Shown in pieces: positions 1 to 12,200 of a stretch of DNA of 64,000 nucleotides. Made by a program: the position numbers and the translations under genes. The stretch's first letter is position 1, and each line of letters starts with the position of its first letter. The notes under the pieces are model-generated. The model was not told the DNA's origin. It ran no database searches and worked only from the letters and a program-made list of their open reading frames with translations. The stretch is from Paroedura picta (lineage: Eukaryota; Chordata; Lepidosauria; Squamata; Gekkonidae): assembly GCF_049243985.1 (NCBI RefSeq), contig NC_135372.1, forward strand, positions 60,566,318-60,630,317. Reading direction: 5' to 3'.

Positions 1-1784
1 ACACATGCAAAATAATGCAGTTTCAATCCACTATACTGACTGCTCACAAATGGATTTGCCATTTCCGCATAGAAAAACCCAGTTGCAAAGTAGATTGAAA
101 CAGCACTATTTAGTGTGTGAGAAAATTCCTATTGTAAACAGATTCATTTCCAAAAAGGTTAACTTGCTACAACTGCAAGTCCAGGTAAAAGAGAAGAAGA
201 GAGGTCCTATATAAGATGAAAAACAGAAGGCAAGTAGCACCCAAACAGGCTCAACATCTAAGGGATGAGAGTGTGGGGCCAACTGCCAAATGCACCTAAG
301 TAACACTTGTGCTCCCAGATCCCCTTGCATGCAGAGTTATAATGTCCAACAGGAGGAAGGTGCATCAGAGGCCAATATTTCATTCTGCCTAGGAGAAGAA
401 ACTCTCTATTTAATCCATAGCAACTCAGAAATACATCAAACCCATCATATAGAACCCGTATTGGTGAAGGCCTGACTACTCACTGTTGGATTGATGGGCA
501 GGTTTTGTCCATCTGATATTGTTTCCCTGACACACAAGTCATGAAAAACGATTAATTTATGCATGGAAAAACACTTGGCTGCTCTACAGTGGGGGCTTAA
601 TCTGCCTCCAGTGACCCATCTGTCTGCTTTCTTATTTTACCCCATGAAATGTAGGGAGAACAACTGAGAACTGAGTTTACAACTATCTGCATAGCCCAAT
701 CCCCTAATTTATATGCCTCCACTCTGAATTTCATCTCTTGGGAAGATACTTTTATATCTGGATTCTGGACAATATAATTCTATGCTAATATTCAAATTCT
801 CATTAAAATTATGATGTTCAATAATAATCTTTAGCCCCATAGTCAAAGGGCAAATGAATTCACCTTTCCTTTGCAGAACTTTAGCAGTCATGCAGTTCAA
901 ACATACTGCTTAAACAATACAGTCTCAACGCCACTTGGCTAGCAAAGGAACTGCACTAAATGAAGCAAGTTGACTCTATCCTTTAATGACTGGAATGCAT
1001 TATTAATAGCCCCAGCACTACAAACGACGTTCCCTTTTGGAAGAAATGGTAAAAATTAGCTTCCATGTAACTTTTTAAAAATTGCTTTAACGATTTTGGC
1101 AATCTCCACTGGAATGTTTATCATTCAGACGCTCTTGCTGGAATATTAGGTCACCCTCCTTTAAGATGTGTTGCTTTTATTTCTGAAATACACTTAAGGT
1201 TAAGCGTGGAAAGAAAGAGTTTGGCCCACTGCATACTATGAATAATTTCACACCGCTAGAGAAGTAACAGGACAACATGGTCTATATCTAAAAATCAATC
1301 CTCTGCCTGAGGCAAGACTTTGTCTTTTTATTTTAAAGGATGCAGGAGAGAGAATACGTCCAGAATCGTTTTGTGAAATTGCAAGCAATCCACCTCGCAT
1401 TGCTCCGATGCAAGGCCCATTCATTTCCATGAGACTTGCTGCCTCGACCAGCCTGCAAGCCCATGACAACGAAGGAAAACTGCTCACAAGCAATACTTGC
1501 AAAGCTGCACTTGCTGCTTCTGATCTTTTCTACTACAGCCATTATATTGATATAGGGATCCTTTTACTGATGTTTCTATTATGGCACCTAATTGGCCATC
1601 TGTGTTTGAAGAGATTTTCTATTATTAGCCTTCCTTTTGTTAATTTTTAAAATCAATCCATTTAAGAATGCATTTCTTGTCAAAGTGGCCCATTGTTAGT
1701 TAAGGGTAGAGCCTGGATCTTGACAGCAGAGTGGGAATTATTTTTAAATGAGACTTTGCTGCCCTCTGCCTATCAGTTAGAGAA
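1..1784. other. Non-coding flank, mostly unique sequence
   Basis: No gene, splice structure or recognisable repeat is seen. The sequence is AT-rich, complex and free of obvious repeat signatures, most clearly at about 900-1200 and 1520-1760. Given the inferred gene order, this lies 3' of ZNF326 on the side expected to lead to BARHL2, so parts could be conserved regulatory DNA. That is inference only. Confidence 0.5.
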
Positions 1785-1839
1785 TTGCAATATCTTTTAG
1801 TGGACCCATTCTTTTTGTTGAGGAAAGAAGTAGACTGTT

Positions 1840-2770
1840 ATCTCAAACAGCAGGCGCTAACTGCCAAATTACCTGTGGCGGTAGGTGGTGCCTCTAGTAG
1901 GCAGGTTGCCATGTTCTCCACTGGACAGCTCAGGGATACAGCCTCAGAGGAAGAGCCCAAGCAGCCAAGGCCACCAGCTGAGGAGGACCTGCAGGACCAG
2001 GGAGAGCCTAGCATGGCCGAGACATTTGCTGACAATGGCTTAGAAGTACCATAAGCCATCCTGCCTGCAATGGATGCCTTGCCACCAGTCCCTGAAAGAG
2101 TTACCAGAGCTCCCCTGGGTGGGTCCGGAACTCCCCTTGGGGACAGCAGAGGGCCCAAATGTGGTGAAATCCTTGAAAGGCTGCATGCAACATCACCCCA
2201 AAGCCAGGGAATGGGAACAAGAATTCTTTGCAGGATCCTGGCCAAAGCACAGTGCAGCCTCAGAAGCCCAACACCCACCAGCAAGGCAGCTGGACTTGAT
2301 TGCTTCCCATGCTATGTAACCTGAGGCTTGCAGAAGCTGCCTGCTGGATCCACTGGTGCACGAGGAAGGAGCCCCTGTGCCAGCTCCCTTTTCTTGCTTC
2401 CTTTTCCTGGCCAGCATCTGTCCAGAGTGGAGTACACTGCACCAGAAGAGACTTGACTGGGCCAGCCTATAAGACACAGGTTACAGGTTACTGTTGCTGT
2501 TTGAAAAGTCACCTCCAAGACCAAAGCTTGGATTTAAGAGCAAATGGGAAGCCTTGCCTTGAAAGCCCTCAATAGCTCAGGGCTGTGGTACTTGGAAGAT
2601 TGCCTGTAAGAGCTGCCTTGTAAGTCCGGTTCTTCATCCTCCCGCCTTTAGATGTTACAAAGATGGCAACCAAAGGCAAGGCTTTTTCAGTAATGACATC
2701 TCCCGGATGGATTGCTTTCCCCCTGAAGCCTGCCAGGAGCCCATGCTGCTCTGTTTTAGGAGCCAAGATG
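1840..2770. other. GC-rich block of unknown origin
   Basis: This block of about 0.9 kb is clearly richer in GC than its AT-rich surroundings and holds several short overlapping open frames on both strands. None resembles a protein I recognise, and I see no terminal repeats or poly(A) tail. It could be an old retroposed or transposed segment. It should not be treated as a gene. Confidence 0.35.
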
Positions 2771-5700
2771 AAACATTTCTGTTTAGTTAGGGGGTTTTAA
2801 ATGACTTCTAATGCCATTTTATAGTATGTTTTTGGTCTGAAAAGTGTTAAAATCACATTAAGTTGTCTGATGTATGTTTTTGTGCTCCAGCTAGCATTTT
2901 AACCCTGGCTTTTAATTAACAATTTTAATGTGTCTTTTTATATATCTCTTGTGGGCTGCCTCTGGCAGGTTATCTGGGTAAGTGACAAAATTCTCTAACT
3001 AAACAAGCGATGAAGCTGTTTGGGGATAGAAGTTAACTCTGGGCACTGTCAAGGCCCACCCTGCCTTGGTGCAGCAATGTCATCACACTTAAGCCTGGGT
3101 AGGTTCAAGTCACTTCCCTGCACAAAATGAAGCAACAAAAAAAAAGCTGGAAGGAAGAAAAGTTTTTCAAAGCAAAGCACAGAAGTCAGTGCAGTCAGGA
3201 TGCACATAAGATAACAAAACTAACTGGCTGTTCTACCTCTGTGCTCCTAACAGCAGCAATACCGGTTCTTACAACTGAAGCATTATGTTCCAGAGTAACT
3301 TCTGGCAGCAAGGGTGCATAGGTAGATGAAATGGGCTAAGAAGGGAAATGTTCTCTCTACCATAGTGTGTATACTACAAAGACGTTGCTGGTCATAACCT
3401 CCTGACCTTTCTTACCATTCACAGGTCTCTCTTCATGGAACTTCCTGGAGTGAGAGTGAGCTCCCCACATCACTAATAGAGTCACAGCTGAACTGAGTGA
3501 ACTAATCAGCTGGTTCTCAGATGACCTTGATGAGTAACCTTGAGGTTGGCCGACACCTGCAAAGCAGAGCATCAGAAGATGCAAGTTTTAGCAGCTGTAT
3601 TCTGTAGACAACAGCTTTCATATCATTTTTAAAGGCACAAAGAATGTGTTGCTGTAATCCAGCCTTGAAGTTACACAAACAAAGCCTTGACAGAAGAACC
3701 CAAGAAGGAAACTCTCTTTGTTACTGTGATTGCTTGATCTTTTAGCAACAGTGCAGGATCTAAAAAGCCCCTCCCCAAGCCATTTACTGAGTTTGATAGC
3801 TTCAAACTGATACTATCTAGCTTGGAAGGTGAGGGACCCCCACCACCGCCCTCCTTGTTCCTACCACCCTGCTCCCTCGCCAGAGCTGGGGCAGCAGGAT
3901 ATCAGGTGATGGGGTAGGCCAGGACATAGGTAGGCCCTCTGGGGTGGCTGTGGGGCTCAGGGCCCAACCCCCACATGCCCAAGCATCATCCCTTGCCTCA
4001 GACCCCAAAATTGCTAGGTACACACCTGCTCTTTGTGTAAAGGAATATTTCCTTTCTTCCATCCTGAATTTACTGCCCATCCTTCCCATTTGGCTTAAAG
4101 CAGATAACAACAAAAATTGTGAGAATCGGATTGTCGTATAAGATGTGAAAACATCTTATGAGGCAACCCATTTTATCACCCTGCCAGCCATGACACCCTG
4201 GACACCCAGGCCAAGCAGACAATGCTCCAACCCACAGCCTGCCTGCCACTCCCTGTTTGGCTTGCGGGGGTCAGTTTACACTGGTCATCATGGAAGTAGG
4301 CGGAGCCAACCAGGCTACACACTCCGCAGTGGATGGAAAAGACAGAGGAGGGGTAAAGACAAGGAAATCAACCATGCAAAACTACAATAAATAGATTTAG
4401 TAATTTTTTTAAAGGGGAAATTGTCAGCCAATATATACCCAAGGATAAAGCTGAAAGTAATGAATTGAAGTATTTATTGCCTGGAAAAAGCAAGATTTGA
4501 AAATAAGCAAGTAGTGTCTTCTGATTTGCAAGATTTTTTTTAAGTGACTAATAAAAACCTGTATTCCATGTACAGAGGATAGACCAGCCCCATTTCCACA
4601 ATGCAGATTCCTTTGGTGAGGAGCAAACATGAGATCCCCGAAGCAATTACGGAAAAGCTGCTACCCAAATTGCTTAACTTGAATACTGAAAACAGTCCCA
4701 TGTGTGTGCAGAAAAGCAAGTGAATACCTTTGAGGCTGCAGGATGAAAGGAATAACTGGGAGGTACCATTAAAGCATCATTCATGGACTTACAGGCATTA
4801 GCAGAGTCCTAGATTCAGAAACCAGTTTTCCATAATGCTTCTATGAAGCGGAAGAATTCAGACTCTTCTCAAGTATGCACTGGTTATTTTTACTTGAAGC
4901 TAAGGTCCCTTAATTCTAAGGTCCTGAAAACACAGAAATGTATTTTAAAAAATTCTCTGAGCTCTCCTTTTAACTATCAAAACAATATTTACAGTTATAT
5001 TGCATCACAGAGCCCACGAAGGGAAACTATTAAAGCAGTCAAAGTTCTGAAATGTGTGGTTGAAAATTTGAAATGTGTGGTTTCTTAGTTAAAATGGTAC
5101 TAATTTAAAATGCACTTTATAAAGAACTGGTGTCTGCCCCCCCCCCCCAATAGGACCATATACCTCAGACTCGCTGGCACTTCAAACAAATATCGGTCTG
5201 GCATGGGAAGGAGTTTTCTAGAGAATACAAATAGGAAGCATCAGATAATTATATCTTGGGGATCGTATGCTTCTCCAAGCTTCATCATTTAAAGGTAACA
5301 CAGACGCTCACGATTGGTCATTCTATATATACCCCGCAGGGGCCTTATGGAATTACAGATCAGGGACCTTATTGTCATACCCCAGCTGCTGCACAAAGCT
5401 GTTAGAAGAAAGGAGATTTATGAGGCTTTCAGCAGCAGCGAACCAGGGCTACAGAAGCTGCACTACTGGGAGTACAGTGACTTTAAATCTACAGGCATTA
5501 TGCAAAAAGAATATGCAGAATTTGGTACCAAGGGAGTCCTCTAGGAGCAATAGAACATTTTTGCCAAATCTCTGAAGAATAAATTTAACAGTTATTAGAG
5601 AACACCACCCTGTTATTGCAGCCGCTGAACTTTACATCACAAGGGAAGATGCAAGGGTTTTCCAGGAAGACATCTGTCATTTAAGAGTGACAATGACCTC

Positions 5701-8560
5701 AGTGCAGACAAGCAATACAAACCTCTGGGGAGGGAAACAAATTAACCCCTTAGTGGAAGCAGGATGAGAACAGAATGCACAGAAGGCTTCTTTAAGTTTC
5801 AAAAGCAACATATTGTGTTAAAATATTTAGCAGGTAATAATAGGCAGGGATCATGCAAATGACAAACTACACCAGCACTTAACGTTGCCATTTTATCCTG
5901 TTTAAAAAACGAATCACTCATTCTCCAACAGTTTATAACGTTGAAGCACAGAAAACTTGCAGCGGGATAGAGCCAGCATGCAGCCCATCTCCAGTGCTGT
6001 GAGCTCCCAACAGCCACCTGGGAGGGCAATTTTTGCCAGCATTCCTCTGGAGCATTCCTAAAACCCTCCCAAGATTTTAGTACTCCAGAGGAATGATCTC
6101 AAAAATGAATGAATTTTGAAGTGGGGAGCGGGACTTCATTTATTATCCTAGGCAAACTGAATGGATCAAAGTAATGCTATCAAAAATATCAGCTAAAGAG
6201 GGTATATGAGATGATTAAGGGGAAAGTGCTTCTGGAGGGGTTTTTTTCTTCTTAAGAGTTGAATTTTAGCAGGAAAGCAATGTTTATTTTTTTTAAACCA
6301 CCCCAAAATCATTCTGGTTACAGCCTGTATTGCAGTTGTCTTAGCACCCCAAGGGGGGGGCGGGCTTGTTACTCTCAGTGGCAATGCCTACCTCAGCAAC
6401 TAGATTTAGCCTGAGTACTGGATTTTCCCTTGAAGATTGGACTACATACCAAAAGTTTTATGTGCAACACAGACATACGGGAAGCTGGTAGGACCCTAAT
6501 TTTAGTATGCAAGACAAATAAAAGCCTTCACCGTATAAAATCATTTTTTGTCAGATTTAACTGGGCCGATCAAGCAACATTCATTCTAATTATCTGCATA
6601 AAATATATGCTACCTCCTTAAAGATCAAATATCTTTAAAGCCCCACTAAATCCTTTCGCTTTCACACTGCTAAGCATCCCAGGTTTTCTAAGGAGCTGCA
6701 CCCAGAGGATTTTGAGGGGGGCTTAATTGTATTGTTTTGTACTGTAGGTGCTTACATACTGTTTTAAATACTATAAATCACCTTGTTCTGTACATAGTCT
6801 ACAAACAGAACCTGCAAAGATGTGCAGAGGCATCTTTCCTCATTTTCTTAAAGCCCCCATAGATGCTCCCTTATATTGCTTCTTTCCCGTCCAGCAACCA
6901 ATCTTTTTGCCCTCCTTCAGCTTCTCCCCAGGAAAATGGCCCAATTGCATGTTAGGAAATTTTCTCCCCCCCCCCCCCAATTTCCTTTTTCCAGCAGTTC
7001 CCATATCCTCAACCTTTCCTTCTTTTCCTTCACACCCAACTCACCTTTTATCTGTTCCAATCTTCCATTTTATTTAAATTTATATCCCACCTTTCTCAAG
7101 GCGTGAACTCAAAGCAGCTTGCATAATTCTGTTCTCCATTATTTCCTCATAACCAACCTGTGAAGTTAGGCTGAGAATGTATGAAAGCAGCCAGGGTCAT
7201 CCAGTGAGTTCCTACAGCAAAGTATTGATTGGAACCTGGGTCTCCCCCATCCCACTATTAATACACCAGCTTGGGGGGGGGGGGGAGGCTGCTGTTAAAC
7301 AGCAGTCTGTCACTCCTGAGCGAGTCAAGCAAGTTGCATGTTAGCAACTTACAGAGCCCCAATTACTGCTGGACATGTCCCTGATGAGTCCTACCTCAGA
7401 GGCCAAAATAGTCCTGAAAAGACCTGCTCCCTCCCTGCCTTTCATTGACATTGTGCAGTTGCCTAGCAACAGCCAGCAGACATTTACTTCTTAAAGCTAC
7501 AGGCCCAGTTTCTCCACGTTTTAGACACCACCACCCTTAAATATTTGATTTTTCCGCAAATTTAGGACTTTTCTCAGGTTTGTAGGAAGATTCATCTTGC
7601 CTGTTCATGCCCCCAGTTTCTGGCTTTAAGTATCCACCAATGAGGCCTCCTTGGGAAAATGTTATATCGGTAAGAACTGATTCTCACAAGGGTTGAAAAT
7701 CCTTCCTACATTCTCCTACCCCTCCCCTCAAACAACCTTGGAAAAGTTGATTCTCTCAGTTGCAGAAACCATGTTGGGGGAGGGAGAGGAAAAGGATAAC
7801 ATCACCTCCATCTCTCCCCCTCCCCTTAGCAAACAATCCACATTAGTCCAATCTTAAGAGTCTGCTAGTAGTGGAGGGAAAAAGAAACATGGGAAAGATC
7901 CCTGACCATCAGCACTTCCCAGACATATCTGATTGACATTGGCAGTAAATTAGAGGAGCTGCAGGGCAGAATATAAAATTGAAATTAGTAATCTCTTAGC
8001 CATAAGGATTTTCCATCTAGCACCACTTTTTCTTACTTCAGGCAGAATCGGATCTTACTGATCAACAGAAAGACAAATCAATTAGTCACTAAGACCCACA
8101 CAACAGATAGACATGGAAGTGTACCCACTGGTCTAAGGACCTGATAACAGTAAGATGTGAGCAGAAGAAGCTGAAAGGGTAGCAAATATGTGGAGCAGAG
8201 AATGAAATACAGCCACATTCAGTACTTGGGAAAGCAATGGCTATAGCAAGAGAGCCTTCCTTTTACCTCATGGATGCAACAATTACTGTTTCCAGTAGAC
8301 TTTTGCATACAAGTGCTTGATTATTAACTTGATTGGATTAGTTCTTCACTAAAATGGCAACTCATTTAGTTTTTACTGCTAGAAAAATAGCACGATGACT
8401 TCCATAACAGTATGTGTTCATGAGCATATATAATAAAGGTAAAAATATAATATATAATATATAATATAAAAATATAAAGGTAAAAATTCAACAAGTTCTA
8501 GTCACCACTCTTATGTGCAGCCCTCCCAAAAGCTCTAAGTACCTAATTAAACTGCATGAC
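2771..8560. other. Intergenic region downstream of ZNF326
   Basis: No supported gene. The stretch holds C or G homopolymers (near 5147, 6352, 6967 and 7274), two GC-richer patches (about 3830-4000 and 4170-4350), and a degenerate repeat-like stretch at about 7070-7260 that resembles the 3' parts of lizard LINE/SINE elements. An AT-only tandem patch lies at 8425-8475. Confidence 0.5.
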
Positions 8561-8579
8561 ACTGAAGTTTCCAAAAGAT

Positions 8580-8585
8580 TTTATT
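8580..8585 (-). terminator. ZNF326: Poly(A) signal AATAAA for ZNF326
   Basis: On the minus strand the hexamer AATAAA lies about 490 bases beyond the ZNF326 stop codon, making it the probable distal 3' end. A second AATAAA at 8786-8791 could give a shorter 3' UTR. Cleavage would be expected 10-30 bases further, near 8555-8570. Confidence 0.6.
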
Positions 8586-8785
8586 GCTACAAACATGTAT
8601 ATTTTCACCAAAAAAAAAGCTGCAAGGTGTACCATAACATATATTTTATACCGAGTAATGCAGTCCAAAAGACAGCCACACTCCCAGCATAATTCTGTTT
8701 AGTTTACACAGTCTAGAAGTAAATATGCTGTTAAAATCACACAGCATTTAGCTGACATAGCTTTGTACTGAAATGACTAATCAAC

Positions 8786-8791
8786 TTTATT
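8786..8791 (-). terminator. ZNF326: Alternative proximal poly(A) signal AATAAA
   Basis: A minus-strand AATAAA lies about 286 bases past the ZNF326 stop. It would give a 3' UTR about 200 bases shorter than the signal at 8580. The sequence alone does not show which one is used. Confidence 0.4.
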
Positions 8792-9076
8792 GTATCAAAT
8801 TCTTAATGTCACAAGAGGAGAAAACAACATTTAAAACGTACACAATACAATAATGTATCAGTACTAACACTTAGTTACTATAAAAACACAACTAAAACAG
8901 CCTTAACTATCATTTTGAGCAAAGCTAAAAAAAATTATATAAATGTCTATGAATCTGAATGGAATGCATGCACAGGGTAAAGATGATTACACAATCTCAT
9001 GCTTAACTACTGGAAACTTTACACAACCACGTTAACAGAAAAAATAATGGCGCATTTTCCTCTACTCGTGATCAGT

Positions 9077-9298
9077 TTAATTATCTTCCGTCTGGTCAAG
9101 AGTGAAGTCGGGCTGTTCTTCAGGTTCAGCTTCAGCTTCCTCTTCCTCAGGTTCTGCCTCCTCCGCCTCCTCCACCTCTGCCTCCTCCTCCTCCTCTTCT
9201 TCCTCTTCCTCCTCCTCCTCCTCTACAGGCTCATCAGCCTTTTCATCTTCTCCTTGCTGCTCTGGATTCTGATCAGTAATTTCAAATGGATTTTCACC
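9077..9298 (-). CDS. ZNF326: ZNF326 coding exon 10 (last): acidic C-terminus and stop
   Basis: The exon starts after an AG acceptor in phase 0 with GENPFEI, the expected continuation after the previous exon's RYVK. It then encodes about 50 residues dominated by Glu, including an uninterrupted run of 14 Glu, and ends QTEDN-TAA. The acidic tail matches the family but is shorter than the human one as I remember it. The acceptor's pyrimidine tract is almost all C (12 bases, seen as G on the plus strand at 9301-9312). The GAG/GAA tract is a mutable trinucleotide-like repeat, so tail length may vary between individuals. Confidence 0.92.
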   Translation of the reverse strand, partial: GENPFEITDQNPEQQGEDEKADEPVEEEEEEEEEEEEEEAEVEEAEEAEPEEEEAEAEPEEQPDFTLDQTEDN

Positions 9299-12200
9299 CT
9301 GGGGGGGGGGGGAGGAGATAAAAAACCTTTAAGTTATCAGGAAAACTTATAAATGCAGAGCATTTAACAAAATAATGAAATATGAAATTGAACAAATAGG
9401 TTCTTGTCTATATTTTACATTTATTCCGATTTTGTATTTTCTATCATTCATATATCACAGCAGATCAGATTAGGTGTGAGCAGAATCCAGCTCCTACTGC
9501 AGTCTTCTGAACACCCTGGAATCTCTCCCCACCAGTGAACATGATTATGATACATTCCTTTGCATTTAATTCCAAAATTAAGTCACAGTAAAAATGAAGA
9601 GATAGGTAAACATAATGAATTGCAATGTACAGACAAGAACCAATCATGCTTGCATGGACTGGTTGCTTAGGACTGACACAGTTTGCCCATGTCTTCAAAT
9701 TAATAAACACAGATATGGCAAACCATCATGTGTTGATAGCTAGAACCCCAAGGATGCTAATCAATCATTCATATTCATTGTGAAGGGAGCTGACCGGCAC
9801 AGGACTGCCCAGAGGAAAGGACTGCTTTTCAAGAAAATCTGAATAGAATCATGTAGGAGCCAATATCACACCACCTTCAAATCAGTGATGATGAACTCAA
9901 ATTGCTACTGCTACTTACCTTAACATAGCGCTCGTAACGTGCCTTCACAATAGGGTTATTCAGAATGCTGGTGGCAGTGAGGACACTCTCTCTCTTAATT
10001 TGTTCTTTGTAAGTCTATGAATGAAATTACACAGCAAAAGTAAACATTACACATTTATTCTGAAGTGTCATTCAATATAAATTTCAACAAAGGCTATAGA
10101 ATCATGCAACAAGTTTCTTAAAGAAAACAGAAAAAGACATTAATTAGAAGAGTTGAATCTGTGTGCCATTTAAACATTTGGCTTTAAATTCAGCTATAAA
10201 AGGTCCTGGCTTAAGTTTCAAATCAATGGCAGGTGGACTTTTATTTCAGAAAATTTGGGCACTTCTCTGCAACTACTGCTCATGCAAGATCTATATCTTG
10301 TTCAACAGGATACAACTAAAGATGCTGATGAACACACAAAGGCTTCAATCCAATCCTAAATTATACACTAAAATTTTGGGGTTTTCATTCTGCCTATGCA
10401 AAAATTCACCATGATTTGGTAAGATTATCTGCAAGTTCCACTTCCCCTTTGTTAGCTGACAAAGTTCTCCCTCAAGTTCAAAATGGTAATGGGCACACAC
10501 AGCGGTGCAAACGTGCAACAGATTCCAAATCCTCCCCCCATCTGAACAACAGCCAAGCAGGATTTGGGTTGCACCTCTGAGTGGAAGCAGTTTTGTGAGC
10601 ATTATTTTTTATAATATGAAAATGCTTTTAAGAGTATCCAGTCAGAAGTTTTAAAACAAGCTATATACATAAATATGTATATAGTCAGGTGATCTTATTA
10701 ATGCTTACATTTTAAAATTGTAACATTTAAAATAATTTAAGGAGTTGTCTTTTTATTTAACTGTTGTGCACCTTGAACTGCTCAGGAGAAAGGCAAAATA
10801 TATAATATTGCAATTCGCATCTGTAATATGCAGTTGCTATATGTTATTTCCAGCAGTATTTAAATGTTTACACTGCAAACATTCTATCCACTTTGCACAT
10901 TAATTCTGTCTCAAAATGATTAGACCTCTGGCAAAGCAACATGACTTCCGTGAGACAACATACTAGCGGGTAGCTTACCCAAGCCCTGATTTTCAAAAAA
11001 AAAAAAAATTGTCCTGACAGTCTGACTCTGAGGGTATGTGATACACATACCTGCTCTGGAGCAACCTGGTCAGGGCCCCGTTCCTCCCTCCCTTGCAGAC
11101 ACACAGACACGCACACACAGAGACATAGAGGATTCCCTTACCTGTTGGTTTCTGAACCTTCTCCTTGCTTCCTCCCGCCTACCTCATTCACAAACACGGA
11201 CACAAAGACTCCCTCCCCCTTCCCCGTTATCCCCCCTTTCCAGCACGCATGCATGCACACACTCTCCCTCCTTTCCCTTCCCCCTCCTGCTTACCTGCTT
11301 CTCTGTTGCTGCCTTGGCCTCCGTGGGTCACACAGCGGCTGCCCAGGCCCCAGTGCGGCCACTGGCTCGACCCACCCCATCTTCTGGTGCGCTTTGTGGG
11401 CAGGACAACAGATATCATGTCCATCTACATTTCCATTTGACAAGGCACGCCAGAAGATGTGTCCCTCATGAACAATCAACAGAATTGCCAACTGAATAGC
11501 TAAGTCTTACCTGTTTTCCCTTTGTATGTTCAGGAGATTTTAAGTGCTGCTGAACAGAACTATGTAGTGCAGGAACATACACACTACATGCAGAGCAAAG
11601 AACAGTCTCAACTTTCATCATATGATCATCAGCCGTAACACCTAACAGAGAAATAAAGATATGATGAGAGAATATTGAGAAAAACTTCAAGCAAACTAGA
11701 AATCTAAATGTAAAGCAATGAATATAAAACAAACAAACATAATCCTTTCAAATTCCATCTGAAATAACGATGCTAAAAAGGCATCAGTTTCCTGCAAAAG
11801 GCATCAGTTAAGTGTGAATCACTGAAACTTTGCAGCAGATTGCCAAGCTGCTGTTACTGCAGCAGGGATAGGCTATTATAGATTGAGAAAACTCATATAT
11901 GAATAGTCACAAATACAAACTTTACTAGTTGATACTAGCAATCCCCAACCTGTGGTCCTTCGACTAATTGGAGGTGGGCCCCGAAGGACGCCTTCTCCCC
12001 CCCCCCCCCAGCCCTTTACAACACACTTCATTGTTGTGGCATATCTGTATCTTATTTTGAAGGGATGTTTAAACATTACCATAGCGATCAGAGAGTGTTA
12101 GGGCAGTGGTTGAGAGTAGAGGAGTAAACTACCCCCCCCCCCACCAGGCCTCAGTAAAAGGCGTTGAGTGGTCCTCGGCGATAAAAAGGTTGGGGAATAC

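Larger units (their letters stand above)
8560..9076 (-). other. ZNF326: ZNF326 3' untranslated region
   Basis: AT-rich sequence between the ZNF326 stop codon (9077-9079) and the distal poly(A) signal. No repeat or competing open frame is seen. The 3' boundary is approximate because it rests only on the AATAAA hexamer. Confidence 0.55.

Noticed and set aside
8999-9352. Plus-strand open frame rich in Leu/Phe/Ser
   Set aside because: It is the antisense of the ZNF326 Glu-rich last exon.
11038-11499. Open frame of 153 codons, plus strand
   Set aside because: Low-complexity Pro/Ser/His composition from a CA/pyrimidine-rich block inside a ZNF326 intron, with no homology recognised.
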